Assembly (NCBI RefSeq): GCF_000784355.1
Contig: NZ_KN360928.1
Coordinates: forward strand, 368,777-432,776
Origin: Methanolacinia paynteri
GTDB taxonomy: Archaea > Halobacteriota > Methanomicrobia > Methanomicrobiales > Methanomicrobiaceae
DNA length: 64,000 nt
Direction: 5' to 3'
Shown: piece after piece, positions 8,337 through 16,333 of the stretch
Layout of the letters: every line of letters begins with the position of its first letter
Numbering within the stretch: position 1 is the stretch's first letter
Made by a program: the position numbers and the translations under genes
Notes under the pieces: generated by a model
Told to the model about the DNA's origin: nothing
What the model saw: the letters and a program-made list of their open reading frames with translations, nothing else
The model's database searches: none

Positions 8337-9281
8337 TCAGGCGGACCTGAAGTGATTGCCCTTCGATTTAATGAGATCCATCTTCTTCATCTCGCCGAGC
8401 ATATCCTTCAGGAACTTTTCATCGAGGTCGAACCTGAACTCGTCGTTTGTGTTCTCGATCGTGAACTTAAGGCTCTTCATCTCGCCGAACAGTTCGTCGA
8501 ATGGTGTCCTTTCCTTTTCCTTCAGGTATTCTATAATCTTCTCGGCAAGCAGCGATTTGATGTATCCGTTCTCCTTCAGCTTCAGGATAGACTCCTCGTC
8601 GACGTCGTATTCATTCAATATCTGATCGATCATCTCAGGCTCTGCCGATATGGAGAATTCGGGGGGAAGGGTGACATGCGTCTCGACGCCCGACATTACG
8701 TTTATTATCGTGTTTATATTGTACCGGCTTCTCTTCTCCTGGGAGGATGCTTCAAGCATCATATCGGACGGGACCGCGGTTATTATCTCTCCCGGTTCTG
8801 CCGTATTTTTCAGTATCCATTTTCCGCTCCCGCTCTCCAGCAGACCGTTTTCGTTCAACAGGTGAAAGAGCGTTTTATTCCCCCTCTCTTCATCGTTTTC
8901 GGCACCGGGTTCGTCATCTCCGGCTTCGGTCCAGCCACCGCATCCGTTAAATCCGGGAATATCCGATATGCAGTCTCCGGGGTGAGCAGAACCGAAGAAT
9001 CCGGAGAGCCTGTTCTTTCTTAGTTCAAGTTCGTCGATAATCTCGGAATACATATCGGTCATCAGGGCCTGAACATCCGTCTTATCGCTGCCATTATCAT
9101 ATTTTTTCTTTTCTTCATTGAACAGCGAGATGAAATCATCGATTCTTCCCGTGCATATCGTATCCTTGACCAGGGTGCTGACACGTTTTGTCTTTGCCCT
9201 GAATCCGGATTTTTTTAGTTTTAAAGTGAATTCATCCGCATGTTCGGGATTATAGAATATTATTGTCTCTTCGAAGGTCAT
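8337..9281 (-). CDS. Hypothetical soluble protein (314 aa)
   Basis: I do not recognise this protein. It is acidic, lysine/glutamate-rich and has no membrane helix. The N-terminal 60 residues look like a small alpha/beta unit (ETIIFYNPEHADEFTLKLKK). A low-complexity acidic segment with GDDEPGAENDEERG lies mid-protein. The C-terminal third contains two similar helical stretches (DEESILKLKENGYIKSLLAEK and KFLKDMLGEMKKMDLIKS) that could be winged-helix-like. It leads a likely two-gene transcript with the membrane protein. An AATTTATTTAAC box lies about 33 bases before the ATG. Confidence 0.65.
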   Translation of the reverse strand: MTFEETIIFYNPEHADEFTLKLKKSGFRAKTKRVSTLVKDTICTGRIDDFISLFNEEKKKYDNGSDKTDVQALMTDMYSEIIDELELRKNRLSGFFGSAHPGDCISDIPGFNGCGGWTEAGDDEPGAENDEERGNKTLFHLLNENGLLESGSGKWILKNTAEPGEIITAVPSDMMLEASSQEKRSRYNINTIINVMSGVETHVTLPPEFSISAEPEMIDQILNEYDVDEESILKLKENGYIKSLLAEKIIEYLKEKERTPFDELFGEMKSLKFTIENTNDEFRFDLDEKFLKDMLGEMKKMDLIKSKGNHFRSA

Positions 9282-9335
9282 TCTATCTTATAAATAGAAA
9301 AGATAACATGTTAAATAAATTCATGCCCGGTGGTT

Positions 9336-9797
9336 TTACCCGTCCAGGCCTATGGAGTAGCCCCCGTTTTCATCCTTTTCGAGCATGAGGAACGATTCGG
9401 CAAGAGTATCGCCTGTGCCCTGGTCTATCGCGTCTACTGTTATACGGACCTCGCCGGGAAGATCAGATACTGAAGGAATGTTGTCTTCCGTTACATATGT
9501 CCACCATACAGTATCGGTGCCTGTGCACGGGGGGTCGCACGGGATTACCTCTGGTGTCCAGAGAAGAAAACCCCCGTAGTCCGCGGTCCATTTATATGTC
9601 ACATTCCCGCTTCCGGAATAATCCGCCGAGAGTCCTATCCCGATCACCGACGACATGGCCGGCGACCAGTAGCTGTTTTCGGGAACGATTATAACCCTGT
9701 TGCTTTCTGCCGACAGACAGCCTGCAGCGACCAGAACTGCGGCAAGAAGTGCTACGGCAAGAAAGGCGGCGAGCCTTTTACCTGTTGATATCAGCAT
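9336..9797 (-). CDS. Secreted lipoprotein with Ig/PKD-like fold
   Basis: From the ATG at 9797 the protein has about 153 residues. It begins with a lipoprotein signal: a Lys/Arg n-region, an alanine-rich core and the lipobox LVAAGC. The mature part is beta-rich, with a KWTADYGGF-type strand pattern and a VRITVDAIDQGTG ending like a PKD or Ig-like domain. Two cysteines in PCDPPCTG could form a disulphide. Starts at 9827 or 9911 are possible but would put extra charged residues before the signal. It is divergent from the PolD small-subunit gene. Function unknown. Confidence 0.72.
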   Translation of the reverse strand: MLISTGKRLAAFLAVALLAAVLVAAGCLSAESNRVIIVPENSYWSPAMSSVIGIGLSADYSGSGNVTYKWTADYGGFLLWTPEVIPCDPPCTGTDTVWWTYVTEDNIPSVSDLPGEVRITVDAIDQGTGDTLAESFLMLEKDENGGYSIGLDG

Positions 9798-9909
9798 ATC
9801 AACTTGTACCGCATCTTTGTTAATCATTCTTTCGGAGTTCCATTGTGGCAACTTCGCGGAACGGTTTCTGTCAACTTTTTTTTGTTTAAGGTTCAACCAG
9901 AATACATAC

Positions 9910-11406
9910 ATGACAGGGATGAGGGACGAGATAATCTCGAAGTTTCTTGCGGCCGACCTCCAGGTTCACCCCGAAGTGGTGCTCTATCTCCTTGAATCGG
10001 ATGACCCGGACCTCATCGACGGTATTATCGCGAACGTTCCTCCCGACGCGTTCGTCGCCCTCCCTGCACATATTCCAGGTTTCAAAGTGGAAGGCTTCGA
10101 GCCGCCGAGGCCCAGGATTAAGAGTGAAGAGCCCCTGCCTGAGACTGCGAAACCTGCAGTGCCCAAAAAGTCAGAGACCGACGGGGAGCGGTTTATGCCG
10201 GAAGGGGACGTGGACGTGGTCTACGGCCTTCCCGCCCCGGGGAACGGCGGTGTGGACTTCAACGATTTTGTCTTTTATTTCAGGGACAGGTACGAAAAGC
10301 TTGCCAGGTATCTCAGGAAAAGGGGGGAAGCGATCCCGATATCTGCTCTTACCCAGACCGACCGCTACAGGCAGGACGATGTCTCGGTAATAGGAATGGT
10401 CTCCGATCTCAGGAACACTGCGAACGGGCACAGGATGGCTGTCCTCGAGGACCCTACCGATTCGATAAATGTGCTCTTCAATAACAAAAGGGATGTCTTT
10501 GAAGAGGCCGAGAAACTGATCCCCGACGAGGTCGTCATGGTGAGGGGGAAGCTTTCTTCGGACGGAAACCTCTTTTTTGCCGATACATTGATGAGGCCCG
10601 ATATCCCCCTGAACAGTGCACCTTTTAAGAGCAGGACTCCCGGAAAAGCAGTCTTTATCTCCGATGTCCATGTTGGCAGCGATACTTTCCTATATGACGA
10701 GTGGGACAGGTTTTCGGAATGGCTGCACGAATGTGATGCACAGTATCTCCTCATCGCAGGGGACCTTGTAGACGGGATCGGCATATACCCGGACCAGGAC
10801 AAGGAGCTTATAATCGCCGATATAGACCACCAGTATAAAGAGTTCGGCCGCATGGTCTCAGCCCTTCCGAGGGATATGCAGATCATCATCTCCCCGGGGA
10901 ACCACGATGCAATCAGGGGTTCTGAGCCGCAGCCGGCCCTTCCCGAAAGGTTTTCGAAGTACTTCCCCGAAAATGTCGTTCTTGTGGAAAACCCCGCCTT
11001 TGTCAGGCTGCAGGGTGTAGGCATCCTGATGTATCACGGGAGGAGCTTCGACGACCTGATCTCCATGATCCCGGGTGCGTCGTACACGAAACCGGAGGAT
11101 ATGATGGTCGAGATGTTAAAGAGGAGGCATCTTGCCTGCACCTACGGTATGAGGACCCCTATTCTTGCTGCAAAGGAGGACAACCTAATTATCGATCCTG
11201 TTCCCGAGATTCTCCACACCGGCCATGTCCACATCTGCGGGGTCGTGAACTACCGCGGTGTCCTGTGCATGAATACCGGAACATGGCAGTCGCAGACCCT
11301 GTTCCAGAAGCAGATGAATATCCAGCCGACACCTGCACGTGCGATGGTCGTCGATCTCCAGACTCTCGAGCCTAAGATCTTCGATTTTATGGATAAGGCG
11401 GAATAA
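9910..11406 (+). CDS. polB: DNA polymerase D small subunit (DP1)
   Basis: This 498-residue protein is the proofreading exonuclease subunit of the archaeal replicative polymerase PolD. After a helical N-terminus (1-60) and a Pro/Glu-rich linker comes an OB fold (about 155-220). The calcineurin-type phosphoesterase domain then shows FISDVHVG, LIAGDLVDG, SPGNHDAI and HTGHVHICG, the metal-binding motifs of Mre11-like 3'-5' exonucleases. All metal ligands are present, so it should be active. I chose the ATG at 9910 because upstream sequence is non-conserved and overlaps the divergent lipoprotein gene; 9919 is possible. The large subunit is not in this window. Confidence 0.95.
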   Translation: MTGMRDEIISKFLAADLQVHPEVVLYLLESDDPDLIDGIIANVPPDAFVALPAHIPGFKVEGFEPPRPRIKSEEPLPETAKPAVPKKSETDGERFMPEGDVDVVYGLPAPGNGGVDFNDFVFYFRDRYEKLARYLRKRGEAIPISALTQTDRYRQDDVSVIGMVSDLRNTANGHRMAVLEDPTDSINVLFNNKRDVFEEAEKLIPDEVVMVRGKLSSDGNLFFADTLMRPDIPLNSAPFKSRTPGKAVFISDVHVGSDTFLYDEWDRFSEWLHECDAQYLLIAGDLVDGIGIYPDQDKELIIADIDHQYKEFGRMVSALPRDMQIIISPGNHDAIRGSEPQPALPERFSKYFPENVVLVENPAFVRLQGVGILMYHGRSFDDLISMIPGASYTKPEDMMVEMLKRRHLACTYGMRTPILAAKEDNLIIDPVPEILHTGHVHICGVVNYRGVLCMNTGTWQSQTLFQKQMNIQPTPARAMVVDLQTLEPKIFDFMDKAE

Positions 11407-11481
11407 GACTAAAACCGGTATAAAGTGTTTCTTAGCAGGATTGTGGTAAAAGAGCCTGCACTGATTAAAAATTATATTGGT

Positions 11482-11622
11482 TTACCTTCTCCTGTACTTC
11501 CTGAAGAAGTAATATACTCCCCCGGATGTCCGGATTAAGAGGATCGGGCCTAATTCCCGTACCGGGATCGCCGATGCAGGTATTCCGTTGTATTCTTTTG
11601 TGAGATGGTCGAAGCGGATCAT
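11482..11622 (-). CDS. Small ORF (46 aa) with strong ribosome-binding site
   Basis: A 46-codon frame starts at the ATG at 11622 with GAGGAGG ending seven bases upstream, one of the strongest sites in the window. The product begins MIRFDHLTKEYNGIP and ends in a hydrophobic stretch, GPILLIRTSGGVYYFF, followed by RKYRRR. That end resembles a membrane anchor or a worn sorting signal, although an arginine interrupts the hydrophobic part. It lies between the PolD gene (convergent) and the lipoprotein gene ending at 11662, and may be translated from that transcript. It could be a real small membrane protein or the remnant of a larger gene. Confidence 0.5.
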   Translation of the reverse strand: MIRFDHLTKEYNGIPASAIPVRELGPILLIRTSGGVYYFFRKYRRR

Positions 11623-11661
11623 CTGAGATCCTCCTCGTAAGGGATCTGCTAAGGTTTACAA

Positions 11662-12441
11662 CTATTCCCAGCTCTTTAGTTCAAAGGTCTGGATGGGGTC
11701 TTCTCCTTCAAGATAATCATTCGGGAACCTGTATTGGACAGGTACGGGAATGTCCTGAACGATCCAGAATGTTATTGGGGTTCCGTCAGGAAAATATCCT
11801 GTATATTTACGTGCATCCGGGTATTCTCCTGCCGGGACAGTTACAGATTCGGTCCCTTCATACGTGAGCGCGATATTCGCCGCACCGGATGGCGTAATTC
11901 CGATCACAAATGAGGGCTCGTCGCCCGGGAAGTAATCTTCCTCTGCATTGAGTTCCGATGCGGGTTGCGTTACCCCGTTTATAGTTGTCTCAATTGTTCC
12001 TCCCAAATAGTTATTCGTCTCAGAATCCAGAAACCGTTCATAAACGCTGATAAGCCCGTTTTCAGTTCCCGAATAGTCCATGGTCCCTGTTAATTTCTCA
12101 TAAATTGCAATGGTACCTTTATAGGATTTGTAGGATCGTTCGATTTTAACGGCGGTCTCCCACTGGTAGCGGGGGTTAGGTGGAAAGGTTTGTGTGATAT
12201 TATTCCGGTATTCCGCCCTTTTAAAATCTCTAAAAACCTTAATATCCTCGGGCTTCACCGTTGGCTCAGGGGTAACGGTGATCGTTGTGGTTATTTTTGT
12301 TGTTTCTACCGCGTTCGCGGCCGTTTGAGTGGGATCAGTCGGAGATTCCGGGATGGATGTGTCAGTACATCCGGTGGAAAAAGCCGCGTATATTATGAGA
12401 GCAATAACTATAACGCATGTCTGAAAGGAATCCGTGATCAA
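11662..12441 (-). CDS. Lipoprotein, paralogue of the one at 15504-16253
   Basis: This 259-residue protein has a hydrophobic signal segment and the lipobox FSTGC, then a Thr/Pro linker (TTITVTPEPTVKP) and a beta-rich globular domain. It shares with the 15.5 kb lipoprotein an EYRxNIT segment, YEGTESVTVPAGEYPDARKY and IPVPVQYRFPNDY. The two are clear paralogues of a family I cannot name. The frame is closed upstream by a stop next to the TTG at 12441, which is the likely but weak start after AAAGGGTGA. It lies 20 bases after the three-gene membrane operon and probably belongs to it. Confidence 0.75.
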   Translation of the reverse strand: MITDSFQTCVIVIALIIYAAFSTGCTDTSIPESPTDPTQTAANAVETTKITTTITVTPEPTVKPEDIKVFRDFKRAEYRNNITQTFPPNPRYQWETAVKIERSYKSYKGTIAIYEKLTGTMDYSGTENGLISVYERFLDSETNNYLGGTIETTINGVTQPASELNAEEDYFPGDEPSFVIGITPSGAANIALTYEGTESVTVPAGEYPDARKYTGYFPDGTPITFWIVQDIPVPVQYRFPNDYLEGEDPIQTFELKSWE

Positions 12442-12461
12442 TCACCCTTTTAAATCTGATT

Positions 12462-13508
12462 TTAGTCCTTCCCGGGAACCCTCCCTGTCTTTCCTATTTT
12501 ATAGAGATCAGTGACAGCGATTCCGGCAGATGTAAAGATTGCAGCGACGGCAAATAATAGTCCCGCCAGAAAGAGAAAGCAGATCGCCGCCATCGGGATG
12601 GCATAGACCGCGAAGAAGTGGTAGTCGTAATCGACGAACAGGGGGGTCATGCATATGAGCGGGGAAAGGAGAGTAATTCCGACGATGATCGTCGCGAATA
12701 TCAAAGAACAGACGACAATTTCGATCCATGTCCTCCTGAAAAATTCGGCCAGACCTGCAATCGCACCGAACAGGCTCCTGTTTTCAAGAACAAGAAGCGG
12801 AATTGCATACAGAGTAATTACCAGGAGCGGGACAGTATACAGGATCTTTTCGATAACGGCGGTTACCGTTGCAAGGGGAAGGATCGGGACATAATAGACA
12901 AACGGTATTGTAAACATCGTTGTTCCTAAAGCAGGGTACAGATGTGCGTGCCAGGGCTGTTGGAGGACAAAGGCATAGATCGCCGTTGCAATAACAGCCA
13001 GCATTACAGACCATCCTGCAATAGTCTTCAGGTAATTTTTTGCACTGTACAGGGATCTCCTTACTGCTCCGGGATTTTCAGGATTCTTTGAGATGTCGAT
13101 GACTATCGCGGCGAATATATAATTCAGGCAGAAGAAAAAGATAAGCTCAACAACAAAAGTAAGGAAAAATCCATAGTAGTAGCCGAGCGACCAGTACGTG
13201 TAGCTGCCCGAATGTGTCATGATAGAATACGCCTTGAAAGCCATCTCTGTAAGGTACATAAGGAAAAGGGCAAGACCTGCAAGAAGCGGATACCATAATA
13301 ATTTCCTGTTGTTTATGAGAGTTTTAATACTCCGGGTTGCAATCCCTGCCCCGCGGCCGATTCTTCTTCCGGCACCGTCTCCTCCTCCGGGCTGTACCGA
13401 ACGTACCGGTGCATAACCGGACGAAGGTTCGGTCAGGGTACTCTGGAGAGTTTCAGTAAGGGGGCACCATGCAGTTTTTTTCCGGTTGGATCCTGAATAT
13501 TCAGTCAT
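12462..13508 (-). CDS. Polytopic membrane protein with N-terminal WCP motif
   Basis: This 348-residue protein has an N-terminal cytosolic stretch with TAWCPLTE, a Gly-rich linker, then about six long hydrophobic helices in paired bundles (roughly residues 80-340). The Trp-Cys-Pro signature near residue 14 matches the starts of the two preceding genes although the rest differs, so these three proteins share a small N-terminal module. The ATG overlaps the previous stop by four bases (ATGA), which implies translational coupling. The membrane part resembles uncharacterised DUF4013/DUF6159-like proteins, but I cannot confirm that. Function unknown. Confidence 0.72.
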   Translation of the reverse strand: MTEYSGSNRKKTAWCPLTETLQSTLTEPSSGYAPVRSVQPGGGDGAGRRIGRGAGIATRSIKTLINNRKLLWYPLLAGLALFLMYLTEMAFKAYSIMTHSGSYTYWSLGYYYGFFLTFVVELIFFFCLNYIFAAIVIDISKNPENPGAVRRSLYSAKNYLKTIAGWSVMLAVIATAIYAFVLQQPWHAHLYPALGTTMFTIPFVYYVPILPLATVTAVIEKILYTVPLLVITLYAIPLLVLENRSLFGAIAGLAEFFRRTWIEIVVCSLIFATIIVGITLLSPLICMTPLFVDYDYHFFAVYAIPMAAICFLFLAGLLFAVAAIFTSAGIAVTDLYKIGKTGRVPGKD

Positions 13509-14242
13509 AACAGATTCTCCTTGATTTCTACCAGTTCTTCGAAACTTTTTCCGTAGATCACGAGCTGTTTACTTTTCTTCGTGGTGATGACAAACGATTT
13601 GGGATACCTTTTCCTTATACGGGCGTAATTGTAGATTACCAGGAAGAAGATGGAGATGACAATAAAAAATCCCAGGTATGCGATAAATAACAGGGTATGT
13701 ATTTCTCCTGAGATCCATTCGACATATCTGCCGTAGATACTGACAACAGAAAAGACAGGAATTATGATAAGCCCTAATATTGCCAGAACAAATTGCGGTA
13801 CCGGCCTGTGGTTGTCGATGATCTCGGCATTGTTAATATCGCTCTTTTGGATATGAACTGTCCTGAAACCTGGTCTTTTTACTGTAATCGCGTCAGGTCC
13901 GGATTCAATAGTCGTGCGCTTCATATCGCTGTATATTATGAGATAACCCGTAACAAGCATGATACAGAAGAGCAGGAGGATATCTGTTCCTGGGTAATAT
14001 TTATTGACGAATTTGAGGAATGCGACGATCGCGGCGATTCCCGTGGCGAATGCAAGGAGTTGCAACAGGGAGGTCCATGTCGGGACGTAATCGACGATCC
14101 TGTCGGTGATAACCCTTTCCGCGCTGCCGGGGTAATGTCCTGATTTTGTTCCGTATCCGGTTATCGTATTCAGAGCAATACTCCCAGATTTTGCCGGGCA
14201 CCAGCCCGTCATTTTTCTGAAATATTCCAGAAAAAATGTCAT
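13505..14242 (-). CDS. WCP-motif membrane protein, tandem paralogue 2
   Basis: This 245-residue protein starts with KMTGWCPAKS, continues through a Gly/Ser-rich linker to an ERVITDRIVDY segment, and has two membrane helices (about 57-100). A cytosolic beta-rich section with TVKRPGFRTV and DNHRPV follows, then two more helices (about 150-215) and a charged tail ending FEELVEIKENLL. It aligns along its whole length with the 246-residue protein of the next gene. The N-terminus resembles the DUF1673 group known from Methanosarcina (from memory). It is coupled to both neighbours by four-base overlaps. Confidence 0.78.
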   Translation of the reverse strand: MTFFLEYFRKMTGWCPAKSGSIALNTITGYGTKSGHYPGSAERVITDRIVDYVPTWTSLLQLLAFATGIAAIVAFLKFVNKYYPGTDILLLFCIMLVTGYLIIYSDMKRTTIESGPDAITVKRPGFRTVHIQKSDINNAEIIDNHRPVPQFVLAILGLIIIPVFSVVSIYGRYVEWISGEIHTLLFIAYLGFFIVISIFFLVIYNYARIRKRYPKSFVITTKKSKQLVIYGKSFEELVEIKENLL

Positions 14243-14979
14243 AGCAAACTCTCCTTAAATTCTGCAATTTCTTCGTGGTCCTTCCCGTAAATCACCAGTT
14301 TCTTATTTCGGGTGGTTTTGATTACGAGGGTTTCGGGGTACCTGCGCCGTATTCGAAGGGAATTGTAGATCGCAAGGAAGAAAACCGTGATGCTGATGAA
14401 GAATCCCAGGTACAGGGCGAATCCCGGTGTGGAGGTTACCCCGGATGCCCAGCTTGAGTAACGGTCGTATATGCCCGTTATGGAATATATCGGGATCAGT
14501 ACAAGTGAAAATACCGTTATGAACCAGTAAAGCACCGGACGGTGGTTGTCATGCATCTCCACGGCCGAGATCTCTTCCTTCGGGATTATCACGGGCCTGA
14601 ATACCGGCCTGTAAATTATTATATTTTCATGATCGGTTTCAATCCGTGTCTTCTTCAGGTCGCTGTATACCAGGATGAACGCCGTTGCGAACAGGAAGCA
14701 TAAGAGGGCTATGGCGTCCGCTCCGATAAAGAACAGGCTGACAGCTTTGATGCCGAAGACAATTGCCGCTATTCCTGCACCCAACATCAGGAGGTTCAGG
14801 AGGGACGATCCCGACGAACCGTAATCGATGATTCTTTCCGTGCCGGTTCTCTCCGGACCGCCTGGGGATCGCCCTGGTTTGGTTTCATACCCTTCTGTTC
14901 CGGCCGGGATCGTTATCCCGGATTTCACCGGGCACCAGCCCATCCATTTGTGGATTGTCTCGGATATCCGGATTGTCAT
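14239..14979 (-). CDS. WCP-motif membrane protein, tandem paralogue 1
   Basis: This 246-residue protein has the same layout as its downstream neighbour: KWMGWCPVKS near residue 15, ERTGTERIIDY, two membrane helices, a middle section with IYRPVFRPV and DNHRPV, two more helices, and a C-terminal strand pattern LVIKTTRNKKLVIYGKDHEE. The pair arose by tandem duplication but has diverged a good deal. The start overlaps the regulator gene by four bases. The conserved cysteine in WCP could be a redox or metal site, or an acylation point; the sequence does not decide this. Confidence 0.78.
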   Translation of the reverse strand: MTIRISETIHKWMGWCPVKSGITIPAGTEGYETKPGRSPGGPERTGTERIIDYGSSGSSLLNLLMLGAGIAAIVFGIKAVSLFFIGADAIALLCFLFATAFILVYSDLKKTRIETDHENIIIYRPVFRPVIIPKEEISAVEMHDNHRPVLYWFITVFSLVLIPIYSITGIYDRYSSWASGVTSTPGFALYLGFFISITVFFLAIYNSLRIRRRYPETLVIKTTRNKKLVIYGKDHEEIAEFKESLL

Positions 14980-15422
14980 ATCATCTCCCTCACTTTTTGG
15001 AAGAGTTCATCGGCCATCTTCGTCGGGTCGTCGGTCTTTTCGATCTTTACACCGAGCTCCCCGGCGTAGTCCCAGAGGAGTTCTATGCATTCCGGATATC
15101 TCTCGCAGCTTCCGCAGTCGCCCTCGTGCTCGAACCATACCTGAATCCCGTGCTTTTCGGAGACAAATATGATTGCAGCGGTCCTGAACGGGATCGAACG
15201 GCCGATAAGAACTCCCCGCTCAGCATTGACTTTTTCAGCTGCGATGCTGTTCGCTTTCGCCATATCCCGGAGAACTGCCTCTATCTTTTCATCCATCTGG
15301 ATCAATGCATGGGAGACCGCCTGCCGGGATATCCCGAGCTGTTTTGCAATTGCGATATTGGCCATACCGTTCCGGCGCATCGCCCAGAACGCGAACTGCT
15401 TCTCATCCGTTGGCAGGAACAT
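14976..15422 (-). CDS. HTH transcriptional regulator with Cys cluster
   Basis: This 148-residue protein has an N-terminal helix-turn-helix (residues about 7-50; IAIAKQLGISRQAVSHAL), a helical linker and a C-terminal sensor-like domain with C103, C106 and C112 in GDCGSCERYPEC. Three closely spaced cysteines suggest metal or redox sensing. The resemblance is to Tfx-like archaeal regulators, not certain. The gene heads the WCP membrane operon. A palindrome TGTCAA-N10-TTGACA sits two bases before its ATG and an AT-rich box lies about 25-35 bases upstream, so it probably represses its own leaderless transcript. Confidence 0.8.
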   Translation of the reverse strand: MFLPTDEKQFAFWAMRRNGMANIAIAKQLGISRQAVSHALIQMDEKIEAVLRDMAKANSIAAEKVNAERGVLIGRSIPFRTAAIIFVSEKHGIQVWFEHEGDCGSCERYPECIELLWDYAGELGVKIEKTDDPTKMADELFQKVREMI

Positions 15423-15423
15423 A

Positions 15424-15445
15424 TGTCAATATATGTGTGTTGACA
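15424..15445 (-). promoter_or_regulatory. Operator TGTCAA-N10-TTGACA before the HTH regulator
   Basis: The half-sites TGTCAA (15424-15429) and TTGACA (15440-15445) form a perfect inverted repeat, starting two bases upstream of the regulator's ATG (minus strand). The AT-rich box at about 15446-15460 is the likely TATA element. The site therefore covers the expected transcription start. The same element with the same spacing occurs at 16253-16274. Confidence 0.7.
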
Positions 15446-15503
15446 ATATATATTTTTTGTTGAACTCCCGAAGGATTGTGAGAGAAGAAAAGTGAGGGTA
15501 TTT

Positions 15504-16253
15504 TTATCCCCATGCAACCAGTTCGTGTGATTCAAACCCGTTGTACCCGACAATATATTCGTTTGAGAACTGGTACAGAACCGGAACGGGTATACCCGGT
15601 TCGAACCAGTATGTGCACCCGACGGTATTATCGGAGTTGTAATAGCAGTATTTCCGTGCCTCCGGGTATGTTCCCGCCGGAACGGTTACTGATTCAGTAC
15701 CCTGGTATACGAATGTGTGAATTTTCTCCCCGAAGGGTCTGTTCTCCTGGTTAAGAGGTTCAGCAGTCAGATTTTCTATTGAATCGATCTGGCCATCTCT
15801 TGTGTTGATTAAAATTCCTCCAAGCTGTTCGCTTATAGCTGCATCAATATACTGATCAGTGACTACACTCCACGTCTCCCCTTTGGAGATATATCTGTAA
15901 TGTATTGCCGGAATCCCGTTGTATTCGTCCACAGATCGTTCGGTCCTGCTGGAATAAAATCTCTGGACGACTCCGTTCGGGGGCATCTCTGAAGTGATGT
16001 TATCCCTGTATTCGCACCAGAAATAATTTCTTCCGAAAACATCCGTGGAATTAACCTCGTCTCCCTGTTTCAGTTCTCCTTCGGTCTGTGGTGAGGGAGT
16101 TTCTACAGGAGTATTGGTTGTTTCTATTGCAGTTTGAGTTGCCTGCGACGTGTTCTCCACCGGGGTTAAATTCCCGGAGTCCGTGCACCCGGCGGAGATC
16201 GCCGCTGTAATAACCAGAAGGAATAATATTTTCAAAATCCCTGATCTTTGCAT
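15504..16253 (-). CDS. Lipoprotein, paralogue of the one at 11662-12441
   Basis: From the ATG at 16253 this protein has 249 residues: a lipoprotein signal with lipobox AISAGC, a Thr/Pro-rich linker, and a beta-rich domain. YQGTESVTVPAGTYPEARKY and IPVPVLYQFSNEY match the paralogue at 11.7 kb. It has an extra cysteine pair (YCYY and VGCTYW). An upstream extension to 16337 is unlikely because it would cover the promoter and operator. A TTTATAAT box lies about 26 bases before the ATG, and the TGTCAA-N10-TTGAC site lies between them. Confidence 0.8.
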   Translation of the reverse strand: MQRSGILKILFLLVITAAISAGCTDSGNLTPVENTSQATQTAIETTNTPVETPSPQTEGELKQGDEVNSTDVFGRNYFWCEYRDNITSEMPPNGVVQRFYSSRTERSVDEYNGIPAIHYRYISKGETWSVVTDQYIDAAISEQLGGILINTRDGQIDSIENLTAEPLNQENRPFGEKIHTFVYQGTESVTVPAGTYPEARKYCYYNSDNTVGCTYWFEPGIPVPVLYQFSNEYIVGYNGFESHELVAWG

Positions 16254-16274
16254 GTCAACACGTTTATGTTGACG
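16253..16274 (-). promoter_or_regulatory. Operator TGTCAA-N10-TTGACG before the lipoprotein gene
   Basis: TGTCAA (16253-16258) and TTGACG (16269-16274) repeat the regulator-gene operator with the same ten-base spacer and nearly the same position at the start codon. Inner bases extend the symmetry (TGTCAACA and TGTTGAC). The TATA-like TATTATAAA lies at 16275-16283. This links the lipoprotein gene to the regulator encoded at 14976-15422. Confidence 0.7.
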
Positions 16275-16333
16275 TATTATAAACTTGTGTGCGTTGTGTG
16301 AATTTTCCCGGACCCGATAATCCTCTCTGTCGT

